Part shown: piece by piece, positions 1 through 10,247 of the stretch
Numbering within the stretch: position 1 is the first letter of the stretch
How the letters are laid out: every line of letters starts with the position of its first letter
Assembly (NCBI GenBank): GCA_037176725.1
Contig: JAZBRS010000049.1
Span: 13,720,001-13,784,000, forward strand
Direction of reading: 5' to 3'
Length of the DNA: 64,000 bases
Origin: Posidonia oceanica
Lineage: Eukaryota; Streptophyta; Magnoliopsida; Alismatales; Posidoniaceae
Program-made: the position numbers and the translations under genes
The notes under the pieces: model-generated
Databases searched by the model: none
What the model was told of the DNA's origin: nothing
The model's input: the letters and a program-made list of their open reading frames with translations, nothing else

Positions 1-434
1 CCAGAGAGAGAAAAGGATAATTAGGGCAAATGAAGGTCTTAAAGGTCTTGGAATGGGATGAAAATTGGAGAGTGGGTAGGCTAGGGCTTGTAGTGCTCGG
101 TCTGAGGTTTTGGTTTAATTCCAAGAAGATTTTGGAGGGGTTTTAAGGTGTAGAAAAAGGAGAGTTTCACCTAGGTTTTCTAGGGTTTTTGGGAATGGTC
201 TTGGGTTGGAAATTTCTAGGTTCTTGGGTAGGTTTGCTAAGTGGGTGCTGGTGGGTTTTCCTATGGATTTTGGTCAGGTTTTGAGTTTGGGAAGAGGGGT
301 AAAGGCTTAGGTCAAGTTTGCTTGGTTTTGAAGGGTAAAGAAGAGGATTAGGGTTTGGGTTTAGGTTAGGGTTTGAGTCCAGCAATCACTAGGAGGGCTC
401 CAAAGTCCAAGCCTACCAAGATGGGGTGTCAACA
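1..434 (-). mobile_element. Element E: partial LTR of the element A family
   Basis: This stretch aligns with the right-hand end of both LTRs of element A (compare 22991-23424 and 42348-42779), sharing the AAAGGATAATT block, the GGTGTAGAAAAAGG block and the closing GGGGTGTCAACA. It is clearly more diverged from them than they are from each other. On the minus strand it begins TGTTGACACC, so it is the start of a minus-strand LTR whose remainder lies left of the window. It abuts the LTR of element C at 434/435 and removes the part of that LTR that matches 13836-14306, so E inserted into C. Whether E is a solo LTR or the 5' LTR of a full element cannot be seen here. Confidence 0.85.
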
Positions 435-768
435 GAGCCCCCTTTTTATCTATGCACGGAATGCAAGTGGTGTCGATGTGATGTCACTGACGACAGAGGA
501 GGACTCAAGCTCTCTCAAAAACTCATTCTCCACATAACATCTCCTGAGATTCTGGCTCAAAACACTTTCTACTTGCTCTCAATAATTCTTCTAAAATTGT
601 GTTCCTCTCTCAAGAAAATCCTCAAAAATCCTTTCTAAATCCCTCCCAGATCCATCCAGATCCCTATGGGGGTACCCTTGCTTTTATAGAAGCAAGGGAG
701 GAATAAATAAGGACACAAAGGCCAAGTCAGCAACTTCCTGTTTTAGAGGTGTTGGAAGCTGACTGTTA

Positions 769-810
769 CAGCGTCCATTGTTGGATGCTAGAGTACCCAG
801 TGTCTAACGA
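769..810. repeat. Dyad module copy 1 (C 3' LTR)
   Basis: GCGTCCATTGTTGGATGC is followed after about ten bases by the half-site GTGTCTAAC. It is a decayed copy of the unit at 14632-14670 in the other LTR. Confidence 0.7.
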
Positions 811-980
811 CCCTCCGAGGCAAAGATGCTAGGATCAAAGAATATTCCTCAATAAGTAGCTGATTATTGACCATTAAAGCCAATTAAGGCCTTGACTGGT
901 CAAAGGTCCCTTAGTGGAGGTGAAGCACGAAATTTGATTTCAGCCAAATATGGCAAGATTGGGGAAACAGAAAACCAGGT

Positions 981-1042
981 TGTTAGACACCATTACTCAT
1001 AGCGTCCAACGTTGGATGCTAGGATATTCAGCGTCCAACACA
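981..1042. repeat. Dyad module copy 2 (C 3' LTR)
   Basis: The order is GTTAGACAC, 11-nt spacer, GCGTCCAAC, GTTGGATGC, 10-11-nt spacer, GCGTCCAAC. These form two abutting inverted repeats. The matching unit in the 5' LTR is at 14843-14902. Confidence 0.85.
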
Positions 1043-1198
1043 CTCAAATGCAAACTTGCCAATTCTGGCCTCTCAATCACAAGGACAAGTGTCAATAAGT
1101 TAGATGAGAGTACTTGAGCTGGGCAAAGAGCTTCTAGAGGTGGCCTAATGCAATAGACTACACTACCATGAAGGGTGTGCCAAAACAGGGTATCTACA

Positions 1199-1216
1199 GA
1201 TTGCCCCTCCTTGAAG
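1199..1216 (-). other. Element C polypurine tract
   Basis: On the minus strand this reads CAAGGAGGGGCAATC directly before the LTR start TGTAGATACC, the expected place for the plus-strand primer of reverse transcription. Element A has the very similar GGGAGGGGCATC at the matching position. Confidence 0.75.
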
Positions 1217-1384
1217 ATGGCTTCGGCACGAAGCTATCTATAAGGCGAGACGATACCCCCGTGTGGCGCTACCTGGAGATCCTAAATGAAATCCAATGCT
1301 TGCTGCCACTAGACTTGGACGAGACACAATGAGGATCGGCTAAAGAAACACGGCCAGGGGGATTACCTAAGGGGAACAAACTAA

Positions 1385-1540
1385 CGACGTGCCACAGGGA
1401 TTGCCCGCAGGAGTCAAACTAAAAGACTTGCCATGGGGATTGCCCGCAGGGGTCAAACTAAAAGACTTGCCACAGGGATTGTCCGTGGGGGTCAAACTAA
1501 AGACACTACCACGGGGGTTGCCCGTGAGGTCAAACTAAAC
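1385..1540. repeat. Tandem array, about 37 bp, four units
   Basis: Units carry GACTTGCCA, a GGGGATTGCCCG core and GGGGTCAAACTAAA. The GGGATTGCCC core returns in the arrays at 3240-3450 and 3960-4245, so these three arrays look like relatives separated by other repeats. Confidence 0.8.
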
Positions 1541-1769
1541 GGATGGATAGCTAATGCTTTTGATGACCACTCAATGCGAATGCAATACAATGCGAATGCA
1601 ATACAATGCGCTATGCATTGATGCATGCTAACGGGAATGCGAAAGTGGGGGTCATGATATGTAATGCATGACCCTAGGTAATGAGGTTCTTCCATCATCG
1701 CTGGCTTTAATTTGTATACTGGGTTGGCTTAGGAATTTTTCTCACCACCTAAGGCGGACTGACACATGC

Positions 1770-2150
1770 GTGAATGCAATTTGTCATAATCAGGTGCCCT
1801 TTCCTTGAGCATAGCCTATACTCTCCAAGAGGACCGTCGTTTTATGACCTGCGGGTTAGTGAGTGAGAGGTCTATGATGCTCCCAGGAAAAAGGGGATTG
1901 ATCTCTTCTCTGCTGACCACGTTGGCTCTATTTGTCACAATTAGGTGTCCTTTCATTAAATGTTGCCTACATTCTCAATAGAGACCGTCGTCTCGTGACC
2001 CGGAATCAATGAACGATTAGTCCACTAATACCGTTGGCTTTATTCGTCAGAATCAAGTGTCCTTTCATTGAATGTTGCCTACATTCTCGACAGGGACCAT
2101 CATCTTCTGACCTAGGAGTTAGTGAGCGGTGGGTTCACTAATACCGTTGG
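1770..2150. repeat. Tandem array, about 115 bp, three to four diverged units
   Basis: Each unit runs through GGCTTTATTTGTCA, AGGTGTCCTTTC, GCCTACATTCTC, GACCGTCGT and a GTTAGTGAG-type end. Units start near 1770, 1920 and 2034, with a partial unit near 2145. The last unit runs into the 34-bp array that follows. Confidence 0.75.
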
Positions 2151-2154
2151 CTTT

Positions 2155-3230
2155 ACTTTGTTGACCCAGTTGTGCTTCGGGGTACCTGCTGTTGGATTGT
2201 TTTGCTTTGTTTGTCCGGTTGTGCTCCGGGTTTGCTTTGTTTATCCGGTTGTGCTCCGGGGCTTGCTTTGTTTATCTAGTGGTGCTTCGGGGTTTGCTTT
2301 GTTTATCCGGTTGTGCTACGGGTTTTGCTTTGGTGGCCCGGTCATGCTCTGGGGTTCTTTGCTTTGGTATCCTGGTTATGCTCCGGGGATCATTGCTTCG
2401 GTATCCCGGTTATGCTCCGGGGATCCTTGCTTTGGTATCCCAGTTATGCTCTGAGGATCCTTGCTTTGGTATCCTGGTTATGCTCCGAGGATCTTTGCTT
2501 TGGTATCCTGGTTATGCTCCGGGGATCCTTTCTTTGGTATCTCGGTTATGCTCCGGGGATCTTTGCTTTGGTATCCCAGTTATACTCCGGGGATCCTTTG
2601 CTTTGATATCCCGGCGATGCTCCGGGGTTCCTTGCTTTAGTATCCCGATTATGCTCTAGGGATCTTTGCTTTGGTATCCCGGTTATGCTTCGGGAATCTT
2701 TACTTTGGTATCCTAATTATGCTCCGGGGATCCTTGCTTTAGTATCCCGGTTATGCTCTGTTGATCTTTTGCTTTAGTATCATGGTTATGCTCCGGGGAT
2801 CTTTTGCTTTGGTATCCCGGTGATGCTCCGGGGTTCCTTGCTCTAGTATCCTGGTTATGCTCCGGGGATCTTTGCTTTGGTATCCCGGTTATGCTTTGGG
2901 AATTTTTGCTTTGGTATCCTGGCTATGCTCCGGGGATCTTTGCTTTGGTATCCCGGCTATGCTCTGGGGATCTTTGCTTTGTTATCCCGGTTACGCTCCA
3001 GGGATCTTTTCTTCGATTGGGTTTGCTTTGTTTATCCGGTTGTGCTCTGGGTTTGCCTTGTTTATCCAGTTGTGCCTCGTGGTTCCTTGCTTTAGTATCC
3101 CGGTTATGCTCCGGGGATCTTTGCTTTGGTATCCTGGTTATGCTCTAGGAATCTTTGCTTTGTATCCCGGTTATGCTCCGGGGATCCTTCTTTTTGATTG
3201 GGTTTGCTTTGTTTATCCGGTTGTACTCTG
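2155..3230. repeat. 34-bp minisatellite array, about 30 units
   Basis: The core unit reads GATCTTTGCTTTGGTATCCC followed by GGTTATGCTCCGGG. Variants at both ends carry TTTGTTTATCCGGTTGTGCT instead of the TTTGGTATCCC core. Because 34 is not a multiple of three, long repetitive frames arise in all phases; these are not genes. The array lies in the element C 3' UTR. Confidence 0.9.
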
Positions 3231-3239
3231 AACTATTAA

Positions 3240-3452
3240 CAGACTTGCCAAGGGGATTGCCCAAGGGGGTCAAAAATAAAAACATGACGTGCTAAGGGGA
3301 TTGCCCAAGAGGTCAGGAATAGGAGCATGACGTGCCAAGGGGATTGCCCAAGGGGGTCGAAAACATGACATGCCTAGGGGATTGCCCAAGGGGGTCGAAA
3401 ATAAAAACATGACGTGCCAAGGGGATTGCCCAAGGGGGTCAAACTGACATTT
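3240..3452. repeat. Tandem array, 32-44 bp, five units
   Basis: Units contain GTGCCAAGGGGATTGCCCAA followed by GGGGTC and an AAAATAAAAACATGAC tail that is variably shortened. The GGGGATTGCCC core is shared with the neighbouring arrays. Confidence 0.82.
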
Positions 3453-3464
3453 AAAAGACTTAAG

Positions 3465-3945
3465 CTGGATCAAACATCCAACACTCAGAGAAAAATGAGC
3501 TGGATCAGACATCCATCACTCAAGAATTGAGCTGGATCAAACATCCAACACTCAAGGATCGAGCTGGATTATCCAACACTCAAGGATCGAGCTGGATTTA
3601 TCGAACACTCAAGGATCGAGCTGGATTATCCAACACTCAAGGATCGAGCTGGATTATCCAACACTCAAGGATCGAGCTGGATTATCCAACACTTAAGGAT
3701 TGAGCTGGATCAAACATCCATCATTCAAGGATTGAGCTGGATTATCCAACACTCAAAGATCGAGCTAGATTATCCAACACTCATGGATTGAGCTGAATTA
3801 TCCAACACTCAAGGATTGAGCTGGATCAAACATCCATCACTCAAGGATTGAGCTGGATTATCCAACACTCAAAGATCGAGCTAGATTATCCAACACTCAT
3901 GGATTGAGCTGGATTATCCAACACTCAAGGATTGACCTTTGGGTG
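3465..3945. repeat. 28-bp tandem array, about 16 units
   Basis: The unit is GAGCTGGATTATCCAACACT plus CAAGGATC. A longer variant has GGATCAAACATCCA in its middle. Units near 3730-3790 and 3840-3900 repeat the same variant order, which suggests block duplication within the array. Confidence 0.88.
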
Positions 3946-3959
3946 TTGGTCAAAGGGAT

Positions 3960-4245
3960 AGAATTGAAATTTAAAAGACTCGCCGAGGGGTTGCCCAAGG
4001 AAAAACTGAACTAAAACATCACCGAGGGGATTGCCCAAGGAAAAACTGAAATAAAACACACCGAGGGGGTTGCCCAAGGAAAAAATTGAAATAAAACACA
4101 CCGAGGCGGTCGCCAAAGGAAAAACTGAAATAAAACACGCCGAGGGAGTTGCCCAAGGAAAAACTGAAATAAAACACGCTGAAGGGGTTGTCCAAGGGAA
4201 AAACTGAAATAAAACACACTGAGAGGGTTGCCCAAGGGAATAAAA
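3960..4245. repeat. 39-bp tandem array, seven units
   Basis: The unit reads CGCCGAGGGAGTTGCCCAAG followed by GAAAAACTGAAATAAAACA. It sits between the 28-bp array and the upstream region of the antisense gene. Confidence 0.85.
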
Positions 4246-4424
4246 GGATACTTCTTTGGCTTTGTTTGCCTGGTTGTGCTCCAGGGTTTTTTGTTATCTG
4301 GGGACTCAAAAATCATGATGGCATCATCCCCATGTGCACTCTAGCTTGTAGAAACCTCTGGAATTGGAAGAAAATTGATTTGGAGGCTTTTTGGCAAAAT
4401 TCAGCATTTTAAGTTGCTCTGAAG

Positions 4425-4560
4425 TATTGGACGCTATATCATTCTACGTCCAACATATGACGCTAGAATGTATTGCGTCCAACATCTGAACTGTCATCTG
4501 GGTGTACGACGCTATTCTTTACTACGTCCAACATATGACAAAAAACCTGTAGCGTCCAAC
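4425..4560. repeat. Dyad modules copies 3 and 4, upstream of the antisense gene
   Basis: Copy 3 (4425-4482) has ATTGGACGC, a spacer, ACGTCCAAC, a TATGACGC half-site, 11 bases, then GCGTCCAAC. Copy 4 (4503-4560) has GTACGACGC, ACGTCCAAC, ATATGAC and GCGTCCAAC. They lie 100-240 bp upstream of the first predicted splice donor of the antisense gene, where its promoter should be. Confidence 0.85.
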
Positions 4561-7500
4561 GTGAGGCGGTTCGCCCGTTCGACGGCTCTAACGGTCGGAA
4601 CTAGGGCACGGTTGTAGTGGTAGTGCACATTCCGGCGAACAATAAACTGTGACCTTCAGTTCCGGTGAGTATGCTTTCCTCCCTTCCCTTCCTCTTCCTC
4701 ATCATTCTAGACAGTGCTTTGACCTCTATTGGGTCCTTTTCAGTTTATGCCAGGATTTGATAAAGCTTACATGAGGCCAAACAAGTTGGCATGGAGGGGG
4801 GAGGGCCCGTTGACGTCCAGCGGGTCTGAGCCGACTCCGGTGAGGGTGCCAGAGGTAGTCGGGATGACGGAGGAGGCACTGGCAGTTGGGACCAAGGCAC
4901 AGGAAGGCGGGGAGGTTCGTGGTGCTCTAGAGATGGCTATAGAGGGCCCACTACTGGTTGAGGGGGCGACTCCAGGTACGACTTCGGTTGTGGATACCTG
5001 CGGCTCCGGGAGTTCAGGCTTGGAGTCATTCATTCCTTTGGTCGAGGATTCAGAGGAGTCAGGGTCGAAGGAGGTAGTTCCCGAGGCGGTCCCCGCTGCT
5101 GCTGCTCCTACTGCCGGGATGGTTGAGGATGAAGATTGGTATGTGAGTATCCAGGACTTTGTTCGACGGGAGGCAGAGGGTGATGCTGGTGCTCCTCCAG
5201 ATTTTACGCAGGCTCACATACCCCACGACGAGGTGCAGGCTTCGGCACCGCGCAGGGATGCGGCCCCGGCTGAGCTTGCGGTAGCTGCACTGGCCGCTAG
5301 GGGACAGGTAACCACATTTCCATTCAATTTCAAATATTATTTTTGTGAACTTTGCTTGACAATTCTTCTCTCTCTTGCAGAGTCGAGCACCCGCCGTCGT
5401 GCATTGTTACTGGGGTCAGGTCCTCAGGTGCTATCGGATGTTGGAGCTTTTCCAGCACGAGCGGCTTCAGCAGATGGGGTTTGGACACTTCCTGTCCATT
5501 CCTCTTTTCCAGCTTGAGTTGGGACTTCTGGAGTCTGCAGCAGAGCGCTACCACTCCCATACGAGCTCGTTCGTGACCTGGGTTGGCGAGTTCGTCCTTT
5601 CTCTAGAGGACATGGCCCGACTGACTGGCCTACGGGTGACGAGACATTCGGTGACTGGCCTAGTACACTCCGACTACTCCTCTATGATGGTGGAGTTGGT
5701 GAGGAGAAGGGTCGTCATGTACGGGCCCCGCCTTTTTGTTACTACCTCAGCGGTTCAACGCGTCGAGGACTCCTAGGAGACTGCTACAGAGCCTGGAGAG
5801 GACGCGGATCAATAGCTTTGCGCTTTCCTTTTAGTTCTATTTGGGGATCTGCTATTCAGCCACGCTACTTCACAGGTTTCGGCAGTGTTCCTACCCCTGC
5901 TTGTCGACTTAGATCGAGTAGGGGAGTACGCTTAGGGAGCCGCGAGCCTGTCGTTCTTGTACACTGTGCTCTTCAAGTTTTCTGATGGTAGTTCTCGCTA
6001 GCTTGGAGGGAACCTGCCATTCTTTCAGGTATATAAACTTTCTTTGCTTATTTAAGCTTCAAAATTTACTTTGCATGTTCGACTGATGATTTGCTTTCTT
6101 TTTACTTGCAGATGTGGGTATGGGACCACTTTACTTTCATGAGGCCCATCCCACCTTCAGTTCCCAAGGTGAGGATGCCCTTCCCGCGTGGACTGCACTA
6201 GAGTCAAGCCACTCATGCACCTGAGGCGGTCACTGGCCATCACTATGTCGGGCGTCTCTTCTTTAAGATGCTGGTTCCTACCCAGGTAATATGCCTCTGC
6301 TGATATATTATTCTTCTTTTGGTTTACTGATTCCCTGTCTGCTTTTCAGATGATCTGGCATCCTTACGCCAAGGGGGAGCACGAGGATATTCCCGGGATA
6401 GCTCGGGACCGGATAGTTTTCGACCGGGATATCTGGCTCCACTGTTGGAACCACTGCCACTTCCAGCAGATCAGCCGGGCACTTAGGCAGTTGGGGCACC
6501 GGCAGATTCAGCCTCAGGCTCACCCGTTCCGAGTTTGGCACGAGATACGAGGGGGAGGTGGATGTGCTCGCCACTGGGTTGACACCTACGGTCCACAGTT
6601 GCTGGACTGGGTTCGAGGCGGCTCCACCACTCCTGTTGATGCGACTGCTGAGGACGAGCTGGCTTGGGCCAGGTGGATGGATGACCAGTTTAGCGAGCTC
6701 ATGGTCTTCCATCGCTCCCATTTTCTGGGGTGGTCGAACCTTCCCATGGGTGACACCGCTCCAGATGTGGCAGCGATGGCTGTGGGCGAGCTGCATGAGT
6801 CCGTCCGCTCTCACAGGATTCAGATGGAGATAGCGGTGAGTATTTAGCTTTATGTTTTAATTTGTATTGCCTGTATTTCTTGATAGCTAACATGTTTGGC
6901 CCTTGCCCCTCGCAGTTGAGGACTACTGACGAGTATAGTCAGTGCGAGTGTGACCTGGTTAGGCACGTTGCTGAGCTGACCGAGGAGGTTGAGCGTCTGC
7001 GAGTCTCTACTTCTCAGGTTTGCATTTATTTTTATAGCATAGTTGTTTGTCTTGAAAATTGTGCTAATTATGCCTCCTTTGCTTTTGCAGCCCTCGACCA
7101 GCTCTGCCCCTCCACCGGGTCATGCCGAGGAGATTTCCCACCTTCAGAGTATGGTAAGTATAGTAGTATACTTTCCCTTTATATTTCTTGATTCAGTTCT
7201 GACTATGGTTTCGGCTTTTGCAGGTTGACGATCTCCAGCGGGAGTTGGAGCAGACTATGGCAGGTGCCTTGGAACGTGCTTTACGCCTTGAGGAGCAGCT
7301 GGAGGAGGTACGTCGGCTTGCTGAGGAGAGGGCTGCTGAGATTGCTCGGCTTGCTGCGCAACAGCAACCCCCACCGGTGACTGATTCGGCCGCAGAGATT
7401 GCCGAGCTGAGGAGGCAGTTGGAGGTGTTCTGCTTTTTAAATTCATATGCTTGCTTATGCTAATGGCTTGATGCTTCTCGTCTGTCTTTTCTTGCAGGAA

Positions 7501-7794
7501 CGAGATATGGATCATGTGATGGCAGCTTAGTTCGAGACTGAGGCGATGCATTACCGACGGGAGGCTGTGCTTGGTAGTGTTTCCACCGGTCGTCGAGTTC
7601 CTCCTCCTCCGTTGTCTGCGTCGAGGCATCGCTCTAGCAGCCATCATCCACCAGTTGGGGGGTCTCGAGCTACGTCACAGGCTTCCTCAGGTGGCTCAGT
7701 GCGTCAGTCAGCACAGCCCCTTGCAGCTCCTCCTTCAGCTCCTCCTTCAGTTCCTCCTTTAGCTCCTAAGGGCAAGGGGGAGAGTGCCACTTAG
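4561..7794 (+). pseudogene. Antisense spliced gene of element C: plant-mobile-domain-like, coiled-coil
   Basis: Eight coding exons can be read: 4747-5307, 5381-6028, 6112-6285, 6350-6835, 6916-7017, 7091-7153, 7224-7424 and 7498-7794. A 5' UTR intron is at 4665-4743. Every intron is 64-83 nt with GT-AG ends and a T-rich 3' end. Every exon is a multiple of three, so all coding introns are phase 0, and the total is about 843 codons. Exons 2-4 resemble plant mobile domain (aminotransferase-like) proteins, with motifs such as LTGLRVT, GGNLPF and RLFFKMLVPTQ. Exons 5-7 are heptad-rich, for example ERLRVS and LEEQLEEVRRLAEERAAEIA. Exon 8 is Ser/Pro-rich. Six in-frame stops, all TAG (5774, 5813, 5933, 5999, 6199, 7528), disable this copy. 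It runs opposite to gag; the function is unknown. Confidence 0.85.
4665..4743 (+). other. 5' UTR intron of the antisense gene
   Basis: CCG|GTGAGT at the donor and a CTTTTCAG acceptor follow a pyrimidine-rich stretch. The first ATG of the favoured frame follows three bases after the acceptor, at 4747. Confidence 0.65.
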
Positions 7795-8319
7795 TTGTTG
7801 CTGCTCTCTTTTTCTTTCTTTTTTCTTTTTTACTTGACAACACTTGTACCTTAGGGGTATGCCCTGGTGATATTGTAGAAAACTCAGATTTATAAATGAT
7901 AAAGATTTTCTGCACCCTTGTCAAATGTTTTCTTTTTTTTTTTTCTTTAAATTCTCTAAGTTGATAATGAACTAAGATAACCAATAATCGAGGGAGCACC
8001 TCCAAATAATGGCTTTTAATTCAATTTAACTTGAAACAAGCTTAATTACGTGTAATAATATGCAAATGACAGAGTTATGAAGAAAAATTTCACCTGCGAG
8101 CTTTAATTCTGAATTCCGCGACCGTTGGCGCTTTAACAAGTTAATAACTTAATGTAAACAACAACAGGTGATTCTGGATGGTCCGGAGGTCCAAAAAATA
8201 TGAAACCAACGCCCACACGTGTATTTCAACTTATAGAAGCCTCTAGAACTGGTAGAAATTGGTTTGGCAATTTATCCACAGATTTGGATGGCCATGAGCG
8301 AAGTTCAGCAACTTAAGTT
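7795..8319. other. Non-coding stretch downstream of the antisense gene
   Basis: The stretch is T-rich (7805-7960), with possible polyadenylation context such as AATGATAAAG after the antisense gene stop. No domain, repeat array or RNA gene was recognised. Confidence 0.5.
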
Positions 8320-8329
8320 GCTGAAAAAC

Positions 8330-8569
8330 GTTGGACGCAACTGTCTAGGCGTCTAACATAGGACGCTAGACCAGATAGTGTCCAACAACTCTTATTTATT
8401 TTTCTTTTTTTTGTTGTGTTGAACACCTGAAGAGGTGGCTGTCATATGTATGACGCAAGAATATATTGCGTCCAATAAACTCTTATTTATTTTTTTCTTT
8501 TTTTTGCTACGTTGGACGCCAAAATAAGTTGCGTTCAATGTATGATGCAAGGCGTGGCAACATCCAACA
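8330..8569. repeat. Dyad modules copies 5 to 7, downstream of the antisense gene
   Basis: Copy 5 (8330-8386) has GTTGGACGC, GCGTCTAAC, ATAGGACGC and GTGTCCAAC. Copy 6 (8415-8476) has GTTGAACACC, ATGACGC and GCGTCCAAT. Copy 7 (8511-8569) has GTTGGACGC, GCGTTCAAT, ATGATGC and CATCCAAC. Copies 6 and 7 are joined by a shared CTCTTATTTATTTTT tract that also follows copy 5, so this group spread by segmental duplication of module plus spacer. Confidence 0.8.
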
Positions 8570-10247
8570 TATATCAATAGTTTTCTGCAGAGAAACTTAA
8601 ACAAAATCATATTAGACCATCTAGGGTGCCCCTTGCCCCTAGTCCAAGGAAAAAATAATAAATATGTACATATATTGCTTGGAATAAACTTAGATGGAAG
8701 ATAATAAATCTGGCCTCAAATTTGTTGTCTACATAAAGATGGTATCGACTCGCAAGCGAGTACCAAGTGACTGTCCTGAATAGGAGTGGTCAAAACACGA
8801 CGCGGAGTCACTTATGCCCTAGATTTTTTATCAACAGCCAGATTTGCTATCAGTTTCATGAGGTGATGTTGGTTGGGTAGATTTTACCTTTACTCTATAT
8901 TTCTTTTTTTTTTTATCTTTTGCTTATTTTTTGGGTTTTTGGTTTTATGATTTTTTGGATTTTTGATTTTATCATTTTTTTGGAATTTTGACTTTATCAT
9001 TTTTTGGATTTCTTTTTGTTTTACCATTTTTTTGGATTTTTGTGTTTATCATTTTTTGGATTTTTTTTGTTTTATCTTTTTTTTTTGGATTTTTGTAGGA
9101 GAAGAAGAATCTTCGAAGAAGTTGGGAAACAGGAGACCCTATGGTTGGAAAACCTTGACAGTTTGGTCCCTTGTGCAATCTCAGAGCCATGGATACTACA
9201 GGCTTGCTTTGGCACCTAACTGCCCCTAGACCTAGGCTTTTGCCCCTTGCCTCTAATGTGTACGGTGCGGGATGTGGGTGGAAGGAAAGTCCATGTCCTA
9301 TCCTAAGATGTCAGCCGAAGATTTTGAAGCCTATACCCCTCCCAGTTCAAGGTTGATTCCTATTGCGCTCAGTATTTTCCCAGTTTTTTTTTGTTTTTTT
9401 TTTAATTTTGACTCTTGGACAGCTTCTTTGCTGCCTTCTTTTCCACTCTCTTTCTTTTCTTGCACATGGATAGCTTCTTTGCTGCCTTCTTTTCTGACCC
9501 TTTTTTGTTTTCTTTCTGGGTACTCTGGCAAGTAGTCTCACCCCGTTTGAATGCTTGGTCAATGGATACTTGTTCCTTGATGAACCGAGACACTCTTTTA
9601 TTTAGTACACTCCCCTCTTTTCTGTGCTTCTAGGTTTTGGCCTTAGACACCTACCTGATTTGTACTAGGGTAACGTGTCTGACTCGAGGGTTGTGTGTGG
9701 ACTTGTTGTTCATGAACTGGGAGGGGGCCTCTTATGGTTTCGCCTCTATCTCAGTGTTGGATCATTTCCTTTCCTTCTCCCACGAAGTGTTTGTGGGGTG
9801 AGGCTGAGGCATGACTCCTAGGCTTCAACAGTAGTAGGCCCTTAAGCACGGGTAGTCTAATGGTTCAGTGCGCATATCAAGGGTAGTACCTCTTGAGGTG
9901 CAGTGCATTCCAGGGTTATTCAAGCCTAGTGCCATCCTGTCTGGCCAAACAATAGGCATTGCCCGGATATGCCCCAACCCCCAAGTATGGTCCTTCCCAA
10001 TTCAGTTCTCAAGTTCCCAGGCTTGGGTGGTGAATATTCTTCTCATTTGTTTATATTTATATTTTATGGAAGGAAAAGATATTTTATTTAGGTATATTTT
10101 AGCAGAAACAAATACGGAAACAAGGAAGGAAAAGTCTATTTATAACACTTTGGGGAAATGCCCCTAGTGTAGCCTCCATCAGTAGAGACTCTTGAGAAGC
10201 AGGCTTCAGTCTTAATGGTGCTTCCGAGCCCTCTCTATCAATACCTC
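8570..10247. other. Non-coding interior of element C in the place of pol
   Basis: This is where protease, RT and integrase should follow gag on the minus strand, but no conserved motif (DSG, YxDD, HHCC, DDE) was found in any frame. A T-rich run with GGATTTTT repeats fills 8895-9100. A duplicated segment of about 60 bp (GCTTCTTTGCTGCCTTCTTT in each copy) lies at 9418-9505. The stretch 9100-9860 has short unsupported frames only. Confidence 0.55.

Larger units (their letters stand above)
435..1198 (-). repeat. Element C 3' LTR, truncated by element E
   Basis: It is collinear with 14307-15060 and ends GGGTATCTACA. The missing part corresponds to 13836-14306 of the other LTR and is presumably displaced left of element E. 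It contains two dyad modules, at 769-810 and 981-1042. Relative to the other copy it has several transitions, for example GTTAGACAC here against GTTGGACGC there. Confidence 0.88.

Noticed and set aside
330..375. Telomere-like TTAGGGTTTGGGTTTAGG words, also near 22040-22060 and 41390-41415
   Set aside because: Only a few imperfect units inside LTR sequence; not a telomere or a true interstitial array.
2122..3231. Several overlapping frames of 70-155 codons with WYPGYAPG-type repeats
   Set aside because: They are translations of a 34-bp minisatellite in successive phases, with no conserved non-repeat part.
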